DNA from: Porphyromonas canoris
GTDB lineage: Bacteria > Bacteroidota > Bacteroidia > Bacteroidales > Porphyromonadaceae
Length of the DNA: 64,000 nucleotides
Assembly (NCBI RefSeq): GCF_000769115.1
Contig: NZ_JQZV01000006.1
Coordinates: 159,038-223,037, forward strand
Reading direction: 5' to 3'
Below, one piece after another: positions 7,857 to 16,331 of this stretch (position 1 is the stretch's first letter; each line of letters begins with the position of its first letter). The position numbers were made by a program, and so were the translations under genes. The notes beneath the pieces are model-generated. The model made no database searches and had not been told where the DNA came from. It saw only the letters and a program-made list of their open reading frames with translations.

Positions 7857-10367
7857 ATGAAAAAGCAAATCATCACCATACTAACGCTGTTTGTTCTGCT
7901 TTTTACATCCGTATCGGCGCAGAATAAGACCTCCTTATCCCAAATTTCGGGCACGGTCATGGACAGCCAGAATGCCCCTATCCCTTACGCGGAAGTATTT
8001 GTAGGAGAAGTCAGAGACGGCGAAGAGAAGATCCTGCAACGCACACATACGGATCTTTCTGCGCGTTTCTCGCTCTCGATGGCTCCGGGAAACTATTTTT
8101 TCGGCGTCAGTCATTTGGGCTATAAACTCTATGTCTCCAAGATAACTCTGCTTCCGAACCAAGATCTGGATATGGGGAAGATTACCCTTCAAGAAGATCC
8201 CACAGAGCTGCAAACCGTTGTGGTACAAGGCAGATCCATGACCGTAAAGAGTACTCAAACCGGATTCAAGGTTGATGTAACGAAGATACGGGAGGAGAGA
8301 AACAATGCTCTGGATCTGCTGGCAGGGCTTCCCAATATATTTGTGCGTGGAGAGGAGCTGTTCATTCCAGGAAAGAAGCAGATCATACTCAAGATTGGCA
8401 ATGTTGTTCAGCGTGCAACTCCGGAGAGCCTGCCACGTATATTGAAAGGCTACGATGCCCGACTCATAAAAAGTGTGGAGGTTCTTATGCAACCCCCTTT
8501 GAAGTATGACAAGGACGGCAACACGGCTATGATTATTCTATCCATGGAGTCGGAGTTTCTGAACTATGTCGGGGGAGTGGTTGGAACGGAGATTATGACG
8601 GGAGAGATGCAGAACTCTCGTTATGGTGGATATGCTTCTGCTTTTCTCAATCTGGGTAGATTTTCTTTCGCCGTAAGTCCTTATTCCAACCGGAGCGAGA
8701 CCGAATTTTTTGAGAATGCGGTCTATTATCATCCCAAGTCCTTACACAGCATCAACAATCCAAGTACCGGAGAGCGACGCAATGCGGGTCTCAATCTGAA
8801 CTTACAGTACGATTACAGCAGCTTAGGCAACATAGGTCTTCATGCCGAGCTTAAACGCACCGGAGTGGAAAATATTTTCGAGAGTACCGAGCTTTTTCGT
8901 AACAGAGAGACGCTCCATACAGACTCCACTCTGAACAACCATAACATTTACAGAGATACCGTGCCGAAGTATGCCGTAGCCGCCTATTGGGAACACACGC
9001 TGTCTCCAAAAGGAGCAAAGATCTGGGCTGATCTCTCCTATTACAGCTATACCGAAAGCAGAGAAACGGACTTCGGAAGCAAAATATCCTATACACCTGT
9101 TTCGCCCGATCCGGGAAATCCCTCTTTTATAAGCAGAGTGCAGTCGCCCTACTTCGGTTACAGAGACTTGGACAGGGTCAAAACATCCGGAATTGCCTCC
9201 AACATAGACCTCTCCATACCGCTTCTCCCGGACAACAAGTGGGTATTGGATGCCGGTTTTGGTGCGCAGATCTCCACAACCGACAACCGCAGATCTCATG
9301 CCCATGCCTATTGGAAGCCTGCGAACAACCCATTAGCACCCTACTATCCTTATGCCGATCTGGACAAGTCTGACGCAGAAGAGCAGAGGCAGAAAGCTCT
9401 TTTTTCAGTCGTGGAGCGCATCTACTCTCCCTACTTTAGCACCACGTTTGCCGTGAGCGATGAGGTTCTCTTGCGTCTTGGAGCCAAACTTCCCTACACC
9501 TCTACGGCAACGTCTCTCGATAATGCCGGCTACAAAGAGGGGAAAGGACGGATGCATCTCCTCCCTTCTGCATATATCGTCTATACACCATCCCGGAGAC
9601 ATAAGTTTTACTACACGCTCAACTCCGATATACAGCGTCCGCAGTTTGACAATCTGAACCCGTTCGAGTGGAAGACTACTACGTTCTCCGTCCTCTTTGG
9701 CAATCCCGATCTTAAACCGCAAACCGCTTATCGGATGGACTTGGGCTATACATTCAGAGGCGTGCTCTCTCTTGCCGCTCAGGCTCAATGGGAACGGGAT
9801 ATCATTGCATCCGTTACCCGTATAAAGGATGGTGTGATCTACAAAACTCCGATGAATGCCCAGCAGAGTCGCTTCTTGGCTCTAAAAGGCTCTTACTACT
9901 TCGATAAACTTTCGTGGATGACCGCATCTTTGGATGCCTATTATGGTGGCACGCTCTACACAAGCCATCTGCCCGAACTCCAAAAGAGCAAACAGAGCGT
10001 GAAGTGGGGCGTGGACGGATACCTCAACTTTGTCTTCAACAAATCGAGAACCTTTACGGGATTTCTTTCCGGCTCTTATATGGGCAAGAGATCTACCGTG
10101 ATAGCGGATATTGATCCGGAATATGAGTTGAGTTGCGGAGTTACGGCATTCTTTTTCAACAGAGCTTTGTCTCTCTCTCTTGCCGGTCTCGAACTGCTCA
10201 ATTCGAGTTACAGCGGTACTGCTTATGTGGGAGACACAAAGTTTGAGTTTGATAACAACTACTCTTTTCCCACGCTCTACCTCTCTGTTTCCTATAAGTT
10301 TGGAAAAGCCAAAGAGAGCTCTCCCGGAAGAAAGCTCAGCCATAAGGCTGTGGAACAACGTTTTTAG
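7857..10367 (+). CDS. Outer-membrane beta-barrel protein with CarboxypepD-like plug (TonB-receptor-like)
   Basis: An 836-residue protein starting at 7857 with a signal peptide (MKKQIITILTLFVLLFTSVSAQ). Residues 30-115 form a carboxypeptidase-regulatory-like domain (SGTVMDSQNAPIPYAEVFV). A plug-like segment with LLAGLPNIFV follows, and the rest is rich in alternating aromatic beta-strands, ending in LYLSVSYKFGK. This matches the outer membrane beta-barrel family (OMP_b-brl_3 type) of Bacteroidota, which resembles TonB-dependent receptors. No SusD-like partner is adjacent, so it is not a classical glycan-uptake pair, and the ligand is unknown. The frame is open upstream but lacks a signal peptide there. 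Confidence 0.85.
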   Translation: MKKQIITILTLFVLLFTSVSAQNKTSLSQISGTVMDSQNAPIPYAEVFVGEVRDGEEKILQRTHTDLSARFSLSMAPGNYFFGVSHLGYKLYVSKITLLPNQDLDMGKITLQEDPTELQTVVVQGRSMTVKSTQTGFKVDVTKIREERNNALDLLAGLPNIFVRGEELFIPGKKQIILKIGNVVQRATPESLPRILKGYDARLIKSVEVLMQPPLKYDKDGNTAMIILSMESEFLNYVGGVVGTEIMTGEMQNSRYGGYASAFLNLGRFSFAVSPYSNRSETEFFENAVYYHPKSLHSINNPSTGERRNAGLNLNLQYDYSSLGNIGLHAELKRTGVENIFESTELFRNRETLHTDSTLNNHNIYRDTVPKYAVAAYWEHTLSPKGAKIWADLSYYSYTESRETDFGSKISYTPVSPDPGNPSFISRVQSPYFGYRDLDRVKTSGIASNIDLSIPLLPDNKWVLDAGFGAQISTTDNRRSHAHAYWKPANNPLAPYYPYADLDKSDAEEQRQKALFSVVERIYSPYFSTTFAVSDEVLLRLGAKLPYTSTATSLDNAGYKEGKGRMHLLPSAYIVYTPSRRHKFYYTLNSDIQRPQFDNLNPFEWKTTTFSVLFGNPDLKPQTAYRMDLGYTFRGVLSLAAQAQWERDIIASVTRIKDGVIYKTPMNAQQSRFLALKGSYYFDKLSWMTASLDAYYGGTLYTSHLPELQKSKQSVKWGVDGYLNFVFNKSRTFTGFLSGSYMGKRSTVIADIDPEYELSCGVTAFFFNRALSLSLAGLELLNSSYSGTAYVGDTKFEFDNNYSFPTLYLSVSYKFGKAKESSPGRKLSHKAVEQRF

Positions 10368-10403
10368 CGAAGAGGCAGATATTTTTACTACTTTTGCCGG
10401 AGC

Positions 10404-11036
10404 ATGAAACCGTTCGGATACCATACGATTTATGCCATAGATGCTCTGCGTCGATTCAGATACAGAGCCGGGCATGGCGTACACTCTCCCTTGGCATTTA
10501 CTCTTGTCGGCAGTGTCTCGTCCTGCTCCATACCCTTTTATGCTTTTGATGAGATAGCGGAGAGTCTGCCGGAAGATACGCCTGAGAGAGAGGTGCGAGT
10601 AGGGCAGTTTCTGTTTCGTCTTCTGGCTCATGCTCCGAAAGGAGAGGTTTTTTACCTCACGGACAACGCCTCCACCGGAATACCTCTATGGGGAAAGCGT
10701 GCAGCCCCCGACAGCATACACACTGAAGTGAAGCGTCCCGAAGAGATAGCACCGACCGCTTCTCCGCTGCTGGTTTATGCGCCCACCCCCTCTCTTGCTG
10801 CGGATCTTCTTGAGACCAACGAGGGATTGCTGCACAGAAGTGAAGCGTCTATTCATCGTCCCATGCTCCTTATCGACGGCATCCGTCGTAACAAAGAGGA
10901 GTATCGGATATGGAGAGAGTGTCTCAGGAAGCGGGTCTCTCACTGCATTGTCCTGGATCTCTACCATTGCGCATTGGTCATTGGCGGACACCGAGCGGAA
11001 ACACAGCTTTTTCGAGGCTATCTGAATCTGACCTGA
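10404..11036 (+). CDS. Degenerate class I methyltransferase-like protein
   Basis: A 210-residue protein. Its N-terminus (YRAGHGVHSPLAFTLV) is the hallmark of a Bacteroidota family annotated as SAM-dependent methyltransferases, which typically read R.RHGIHSPF. The order LLIDGIRRNKEEYRIWRECL followed by HCIVLDLYHCALVI also follows that family's C-terminal half. The glycine-rich SAM-binding loop and the following acidic residue are not recognisable, and the protein is shorter than usual. I infer an inactive or repurposed relative. The preceding gene ends 36 bases upstream, so co-transcription with the receptor is likely. Confidence 0.55.
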   Translation: MKPFGYHTIYAIDALRRFRYRAGHGVHSPLAFTLVGSVSSCSIPFYAFDEIAESLPEDTPEREVRVGQFLFRLLAHAPKGEVFYLTDNASTGIPLWGKRAAPDSIHTEVKRPEEIAPTASPLLVYAPTPSLAADLLETNEGLLHRSEASIHRPMLLIDGIRRNKEEYRIWRECLRKRVSHCIVLDLYHCALVIGGHRAETQLFRGYLNLT

Positions 11037-11066
11037 AACCGGATTTTCTCCCTGTCTAAATATAGA

Positions 11067-11117
11067 AAACTCTCTTTTGAGAGCCTCTGTTTTGGAGCTC
11101 TTGAAAGGGAGTTTTTA
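11067..11117 (+). terminator. Probable terminator after the methyltransferase-like gene
   Basis: AAAACTCTC (from 11067) pairs with GGGAGTTTT around an inner GAGAGC/GCTCT stem and is followed by a T run. The T run is also the left terminal repeat of repeat copy A. Confidence 0.45.
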
Positions 11118-11654
11118 TATAAAAATGGAGCATCGGTCGGAGGGCGAAAAAGCTCTTTTTGGATCGCTTTTTCTACTCCGGATTTTTGCTTGACCCTTGC
11201 AATCTTTTTGTAATCAGAATCTTATGGGAAATCGCGAATTTGGAAAAATTTTTTTCTCAGTCCATTTCATGGGGCTTTTTCGCGTTAATTGGTGTGAATT
11301 TTAACGCCTAAACCTGTAAACGTTTCTTAATAAAGAAATCTGCCTTTTTAGGTGCATTTTGGGGTGGAAATACGTAGGTGATTGATTGTTAGCGTTTTAA
11401 TGGTTTTGGCTAAATGCTTTAATCGAATCCGGTAAACGTATTAAATGAAATCGGTAAACGTGTTCGTTGAAAAATTAAACACGTTAAGCCGAAACAATAT
11501 GCTCGTTTACTGTTTTGGATGAACAGGTATCGGAATTTGTGTTAATAAAACAGCCCGAATTTAACAATTCTCTCGTGCTCTGAAAACTACCCCTCCGATC
11601 AAAATAGAGAGCAAGAAAAAAGGGAGCATTTTTCGGGGCGGAATGTATAAAAAT
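11111..11654 (+). mobile_element. Repeat copy A: 544-bp MITE-like non-coding element
   Basis: One of four related copies. The left end is GTTTTTATATA (11111-11121) and the right end TGTATAAAAAT (11644-11654), imperfect inverted repeats of each other. The core from about 11229 onward is near-identical to copy C. Of the four octamers, site 1 (AATGCTTT) and site 2 (AACGTATT) have drifted here, but the hairpin AACGTGTT (11457-11464) and AACACGTT (11478-11485) is intact. No target duplication is evident. A perfect palindrome CTCTTTTGAAAAGAG abuts the right end. Together with its flanks it fills the 750-base gap before the TPM gene. Confidence 0.75.
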
Positions 11655-11790
11655 CTCTTTTGAAAAGAGGCGCGGTATGGGGAGAAAAAGGGGATAAAAA
11701 GAGTAAAAGAGAAGAGCAGTAAAAGTATCTCATATCTTAAAAAAAATCAATTTCTTCGGCAAATGTGGCAGAGATAAATGCAATTTCTTG

Positions 11791-11798
11791 TATGTTTG
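11791..11798 (+). promoter_or_regulatory. -7 promoter element of the TPM-domain gene
   Basis: TATGTTTG matches TAnnTTTG and lies 55 bases before the ATG at 11854. It makes an earlier in-frame ATG-like start at 11788 impossible, since that would precede transcription. Confidence 0.55.
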
Positions 11799-11853
11799 CA
11801 CTGTGAAACCTTTCCACAGCTTAGAACCTGTAGCGCATCACATCGACAGAATA

Positions 11854-13020
11854 ATGAGAAAACATATCTTAATTACCTTACTTTTAGCTGCTTCTCTCTT
11901 CTCTTTTTCCTTATACGGACAGGAAGTTTACGATGTGGAAGATGTCCCCAATGTTCATCTTCAAGATAAAGATCAGTATGTCAGCGATCCGTTGGAGACG
12001 ATGTCCTCATCTATGAGAGAGCGCCTCAATGCTGCCATTGCAAAAGTAATGAAGGAAAGAGACGTTGAGATAGCTGTCGTGGTGATACCGCGGATAGATA
12101 CTTCAAAGTATCCGTCCGAAAGAGATTTTGCAAACAAGCTGTTCAATACCTGGAAGATTGGGAACAAAGAGACCGATAGAGGATTGCTGATGGTTTATAT
12201 CACCGATAAAAGCCAGAGGAGTATCACCTTCGAGGTGGGGTACGGATTGGAAGCCGACCTTCCGGACGGACTCTGTTATCTCATTCAGCAAGAGGCTATG
12301 ATCCCTCTACTGAAAGAGGGTAACACAGCCGAAGGGCTTATTGCCGGTGTGGAAGAGGTGGATAAGGTCTTTGGCGGGGAGTCGTCTCTGAAAAAAGAGT
12401 ACGAGGAGTCTGCCGGAGATGACTGGATCGGAGAGGTTATGATGTGGGCTTTTATTGTCATTTTACTGCTTGCCGGAGGAGTGTTTCTTTATGGTACGAG
12501 CATCGAGTTGGTACTTAAAGAGATGAAGAAGTCTGTCCACGACCCCTACCTTACGATGGTCAAGCTCAGAGAGTCGCCGTTTTACTTCTCTACCATAGTT
12601 TGGAGTACCATTTTGTGTTGTTCCATTCCGGCTCTGATTGTAATGGTTGTATGGTTTTGGGTCATTAAGATCCGCTTCCGAAGAGCTTTTGTCTGTGAGG
12701 CTTGCGGAAAAGCAGGAACAACCAAGTATGTGGGCAATTCCGTCCCGAAAGAACCCTCTGTCGCCTCTTCGGGAATAAAGATACACGAGTTTCGATGTAC
12801 CGCTTGCGGGCACAATCATATAGAGCAAACCTCCATCAGACTCTCGGATAAAAAACTCTTCGGAGGAGGTTATCGGGATGGAGTAGTGGATTATCGCACA
12901 CAGATTTCTGCTGTTAGAAGCTCTTATAGAGATGGTTGGAGCGGAGGCGGAAGCTCAAGCAGTGGAGGCTCTTGGGGGGGCGGCAGCTCCGGTGGAGGTG
13001 GTGCTTCGAGCAGATTTTAA
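11854..13020 (+). CDS. TPM-domain membrane protein with zinc-ribbon-like and Gly/Ser-rich tail
   Basis: A 388-residue protein with a signal peptide (MRKHILITLL...LYGQ). Residues about 30-175 form a TPM (YgcG/Psb32) domain, with ERDVEIAVVVIPRI, TDRGLLMVYI and FEVGYGLEADLPD. Two hydrophobic segments follow (about 195-215 and 248-272), then two CxxCG pairs (CEACGK, CTACGH) that look like a zinc ribbon, and finally a Gly/Ser-rich tail ending GGGGASSRF, typical of YgcG proteins. Members are linked to membrane-protein turnover and photosystem repair; the bacterial role is not settled. It leads a run of exported proteins. Confidence 0.85.
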   Translation: MRKHILITLLLAASLFSFSLYGQEVYDVEDVPNVHLQDKDQYVSDPLETMSSSMRERLNAAIAKVMKERDVEIAVVVIPRIDTSKYPSERDFANKLFNTWKIGNKETDRGLLMVYITDKSQRSITFEVGYGLEADLPDGLCYLIQQEAMIPLLKEGNTAEGLIAGVEEVDKVFGGESSLKKEYEESAGDDWIGEVMMWAFIVILLLAGGVFLYGTSIELVLKEMKKSVHDPYLTMVKLRESPFYFSTIVWSTILCCSIPALIVMVVWFWVIKIRFRRAFVCEACGKAGTTKYVGNSVPKEPSVASSGIKIHEFRCTACGHNHIEQTSIRLSDKKLFGGGYRDGVVDYRTQISAVRSSYRDGWSGGGSSSSGGSWGGGSSGGGGASSRF

Positions 13021-13061
13021 GTTGGGACATAAAATATTAACTTCTAAAATCATAATGAAAA

Positions 13062-13484
13062 ATGAGACATTCAATTTACATCTTTATTGTTGGCATACTG
13101 CTCTGTTTGGCTATGCCTCTGTGTGCTAATGGTCAGATCCTTCGCGGAAACAGCAATGAGCAGATCGGAAGTATCAGCTCAAGCGGAGAGATAAGAAGTA
13201 AAAACGGAGCCTATGCAGGGAAGATTGCTTCCGACGGGAATATCTATGATCGTAGCAATAAGCAGATCGGCAAGATAGGGTCTGACGGTACAGTGAGAGA
13301 TCGCAGTGGCTCCAATATAGGGAGGATCAACTCTGACGGAACAGTGAGAGACTCCGGAAACAGATATTTAGGCAAGATAGAGTCGGATGGTACTGTACGT
13401 AACAGTAGCAACTCCAGCATTGGTCGTGCATCGGGAGTGAAGAAAGAGTGGGCTGCGGTCGCTTTCTTCTTTTTCTCGTTCTAA
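13062..13484 (+). CDS. Small exported tandem-repeat protein (beta-flower type)
   Basis: A 140-residue protein with a signal peptide (IFIVGILLCLAMPLCANGQ). The mature part consists of about five tandem repeats of roughly 18-19 residues around the pattern GxIxSDGTVRDRSGxxIG, each probably one beta-hairpin. The arrangement resembles what is annotated in Bacteroidota as 5-fold beta-flower protein; I recall that name but could not verify it. The C-terminus (WAAVAFFFFSF) is short and hydrophobic. No catalytic residues are evident. It follows the TPM gene by 41 bases and is probably co-transcribed. Confidence 0.75.
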   Translation: MRHSIYIFIVGILLCLAMPLCANGQILRGNSNEQIGSISSSGEIRSKNGAYAGKIASDGNIYDRSNKQIGKIGSDGTVRDRSGSNIGRINSDGTVRDSGNRYLGKIESDGTVRNSSNSSIGRASGVKKEWAAVAFFFFSF

Positions 13485-13527
13485 GGAGACCATATTAGTG
13501 TAGCACAGAAGTAAAACGGAAACAGAT

Positions 13528-14538
13528 ATGCTAAAGAGATACATTGGCTTGGCTATCGTATTTTTATTGATAGCATCCTGCGGTAAAACCAATAAGAGTC
13601 ATGAATCCGAGCAAACGACTCAAGAGGATGTCGTGAAGGAGGATTCTATTCAAGTCTATACGGAGGAAGATCATACTCCTACCAATGAATACATGGTAAC
13701 CATGGCGGTTGGGAGCGATGACGGAAAGCAGTTCATTGCACAGAATAACGGTAAAGGTTCTTCGTTCTTTAAGCATTTTACCCACTCGATATATGAGGGT
13801 AAAACTTATCCGATACGCTTCGTCAAAATGAAACGGCAGCATCCGGGAGATAACGGAAGGGAAACGACCCAGAACTTCTACTATATGAGTGGAGCTTTGT
13901 TCGAGACTACAAAAAACTTCATAAAGGTAGATGAGTACGAGTGGGTCTATGCTCTGCTTTGTAATGATGCTTTCATGAGAGACTTTGAGCTGGTTAATGT
14001 GAAAACAGAAGAGCGAGAAGGATCTTCTTCATTGGCTGAAGTGTGGGAAGATTTGACTTCTGCCGAAAGAAAGGTAAAGAACGTATTTGAAGAAGAGTAC
14101 GAACGCCGCATCAAAGGAATCTCCTGCTATCAATCCATTCGGGAGAAAGGAATTTACTTTTATGCGATGCAGTTTGAAGTGGAAATGGGACAAGCACTCG
14201 GCGTCATTGCAATAGAGACCCCCGATGGCTTCGCTGTCTTGGAAGAACACAGATCTTACGATGAAGTCTCTACTTGGCGTGTGGATGATGAAGGATGCTA
14301 CTATCCTAAATATGTAGTAGAATGTTTTTTGAAAAAAAGTGATAACACCCTTGTCTTTCTTCTGAAGGATGGTGGCGCTGAGGGTATAAACTTTGATATG
14401 TGGACCATAGAAGGAGATGAAATTGTCCCATACGTTTTGAATAAAAAAGCCGTAGATCCGAACCGCTCAAAAGCCAATGAGGATGAGGAGGAGCAGGAAA
14501 ATAGAGCTTCTTGGAGCTTTTATACTGCTCCATTATAA
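13528..14538 (+). CDS. Unrecognised lipoprotein
   Basis: A 336-residue protein with a type II signal peptide: MLKRYIGLAIVFLLIASC, lipobox IASC with Cys18. The mature part is acidic and opens with a Ser/Glu/Asp-rich linker up to about residue 50. I recognise no domain. Residues after Cys do not show a clear lipoprotein surface-export signal. It lies 43 bases after the beta-repeat gene and 30 bases before the next gene, so it belongs to the same run. Function unknown. Confidence 0.75.
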   Translation: MLKRYIGLAIVFLLIASCGKTNKSHESEQTTQEDVVKEDSIQVYTEEDHTPTNEYMVTMAVGSDDGKQFIAQNNGKGSSFFKHFTHSIYEGKTYPIRFVKMKRQHPGDNGRETTQNFYYMSGALFETTKNFIKVDEYEWVYALLCNDAFMRDFELVNVKTEEREGSSSLAEVWEDLTSAERKVKNVFEEEYERRIKGISCYQSIREKGIYFYAMQFEVEMGQALGVIAIETPDGFAVLEEHRSYDEVSTWRVDDEGCYYPKYVVECFLKKSDNTLVFLLKDGGAEGINFDMWTIEGDEIVPYVLNKKAVDPNRSKANEDEEEQENRASWSFYTAPL

Positions 14539-14568
14539 CCACTAAAAGTTTTTAACAATAAAAATATT

Positions 14569-15321
14569 ATGCTTATGACAACTCTTTTTTTATCCATAGC
14601 CTTAGTGCTTCTAAATCCTTTTGTTCAGGATAACAACAATGGGGAAAACTCTTCCAATGCGGAACGTAATGCCCGAAAGGCGCAGACAGAACGAGTAGTA
14701 TCTGACATAAAAGTCTCGATGGAGGGGACAATAGACCATAATACCTACACGGAAGGACAACGTGCATCTGTTACTTTCAGCAGATTTCCTCGAACAGTGG
14801 AGGAGTTTCAAAAGGTTAGAGAGATACTTGCAGTAGAACCTCATGGTGCCGTTGCTCTCCAAATCATGGCATACGAAATGTACCGGAGAAACCCGGAAAC
14901 AGGATTGGAGTGTATACGATTGAACAATACGATAACCAATTCGGGAAAGAATAGTAGTGCCGTAAGGCAGTTGGACCAAATCTTTAGCAAGGACAACTCT
15001 TCACGTCCTTATCAGATGGCAGCCTACCTAAAGGGCGCAACACACGAGAATGGGTACAATCCCACAGAGCCTTATACCGTAGAAGTAACGGTAGATAAGG
15101 GACGTAGATATGGCTATTCCAACGACTATCAAACCACTGTTCTCTATCTTTATGTGCTTACAAAAGGTAAGAGCAGTCCGGATGTCCTCTATGTTCTTAA
15201 AACCAAGAAACCCGATGAGACGAGCGAACGCGGAAAGTATTTCATCGTAAACAATTCGCCCGGACTCTATTCTCGTGTTCGTGAGATCTCTTTCGATGCA
15301 ACGTTTAACGGACTGAAATAA
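14569..15321 (+). CDS. Exported protein resembling DUF6935
   Basis: A 250-residue protein with a hydrophobic N-terminus (TTLFLSIALVLLNPF) that is probably a signal peptide or anchor. The central block (SRFPRTVEEFQKVREILA followed by GAVALQIMAYEMYRRNPE) resembles a Bacteroidota family that I recall as DUF6935; the assignment is from memory. No catalytic residues are known for it. Two ATGs (14569 and 14575) are available. It sits between two unrelated lipoprotein genes, 12 bases ahead of the next one. Confidence 0.65.
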   Translation: MLMTTLFLSIALVLLNPFVQDNNNGENSSNAERNARKAQTERVVSDIKVSMEGTIDHNTYTEGQRASVTFSRFPRTVEEFQKVREILAVEPHGAVALQIMAYEMYRRNPETGLECIRLNNTITNSGKNSSAVRQLDQIFSKDNSSRPYQMAAYLKGATHENGYNPTEPYTVEVTVDKGRRYGYSNDYQTTVLYLYVLTKGKSSPDVLYVLKTKKPDETSERGKYFIVNNSPGLYSRVREISFDATFNGLK

Positions 15322-15333
15322 CCGAAGATCTTT

Positions 15334-16275
15334 ATGGGTCGTAGAATAATCTATATGCTTATGCTCCTTCTTTTGGTCTCAAGTTGTGGCAAAAAGGCAG
15401 GAAGCAAATCCGACAATGAGGGCGAAACAGACAGTGTAACGGTGTCTCACGATACGAAGGTTTCGGTACTGAAAGAGCTGTATTACTCTGAAGATGTTCC
15501 CTCTCCTCCTGCGGACAGAGTGTTGGAAATGAAAAATGCTCTCCTTTCCAATATGGATAAACTCATACCAACGGATGCAATCCATTGTCTTTACTTCTTG
15601 GAAGGGTGTGTCGAAGGAGAGTTGTTCTCTGTTTCCGAACGTGAAGCTTCTTTTCTTGAAGCCTATTCCAGTGCAATGTATGATCAGAAAGAGAATGGAA
15701 TAGCACCTCAAGACTCTATCTTGCAAAAGGAGAAGCATTACAAAGAAATGGGGCTGGATATTGTCTATACCGGAGAAGGCAGCTATGAGATTTCTGCCGG
15801 AGAGAAGTTCTATGAGGAGATTGTGAAACATCTGCCCGACGAATACAGGGAGATTTGGTCTCTTTCGTTGAAGTCGAGAACCTTTTTCAACGATGCCGGA
15901 GTCATGGTCTCATGGAAAGAGCTTGGAGAACTTCTCGCAAAGTATGAGGCTTACGCCACCAAAAATAAAGATCTCTTTGAAGTGATTGTTACCATGAGCA
16001 GAAGCTATGCTCTTGTTCAGGCCGCTTATATTTATGGTTTGGATAATAGCCCTATTACAGAATTTGAAAACAATGAACAGTTGAACTCCGAAGTGAAAAC
16101 AGAGTACGAACGCTTCATCAGCAGCTATCCCGATAGTCCGACAGCGAGTTTGGTACGTATATTACTTGCCGAACCGAAAATCACGGAAGAGACTTTTGAA
16201 AAGGTTAAAAAGGCAAGACAGGAGCTGACTTACCCTCTTCTTACCGCGGATATGATGCAGTACAGCGAAGAGTAG
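15334..16275 (+). CDS. Unrecognised lipoprotein
   Basis: A 313-residue protein with signal MGRRIIYMLMLLLLVSSC (lipobox VSSC, Cys18) and a Ser/Asp/Glu-rich linker. The rest is predicted mainly helical, with repeated amphipathic stretches (for example FERFISSYPDSPTASLVRIL near residue 255) that could be TPR-like. No named family is recognised. It lies 12 bases after the DUF6935-like gene. Confidence 0.72.
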   Translation: MGRRIIYMLMLLLLVSSCGKKAGSKSDNEGETDSVTVSHDTKVSVLKELYYSEDVPSPPADRVLEMKNALLSNMDKLIPTDAIHCLYFLEGCVEGELFSVSEREASFLEAYSSAMYDQKENGIAPQDSILQKEKHYKEMGLDIVYTGEGSYEISAGEKFYEEIVKHLPDEYREIWSLSLKSRTFFNDAGVMVSWKELGELLAKYEAYATKNKDLFEVIVTMSRSYALVQAAYIYGLDNSPITEFENNEQLNSEVKTEYERFISSYPDSPTASLVRILLAEPKITEETFEKVKKARQELTYPLLTADMMQYSEE

Positions 16276-16331
16276 ACGGCACTGCTTGTCGGGCGAATAA
16301 TCTAAATAATTTATCTTGAAACGATAATGGT

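Noticed and set aside
11111..11669. Target-site duplication around repeat copy A
   Set aside because: Flanks CTCTTGAAAGGGA and CTCTTTTGAAAAGAGG look alike but do not match exactly, and no similar duplication flanks the other copies.
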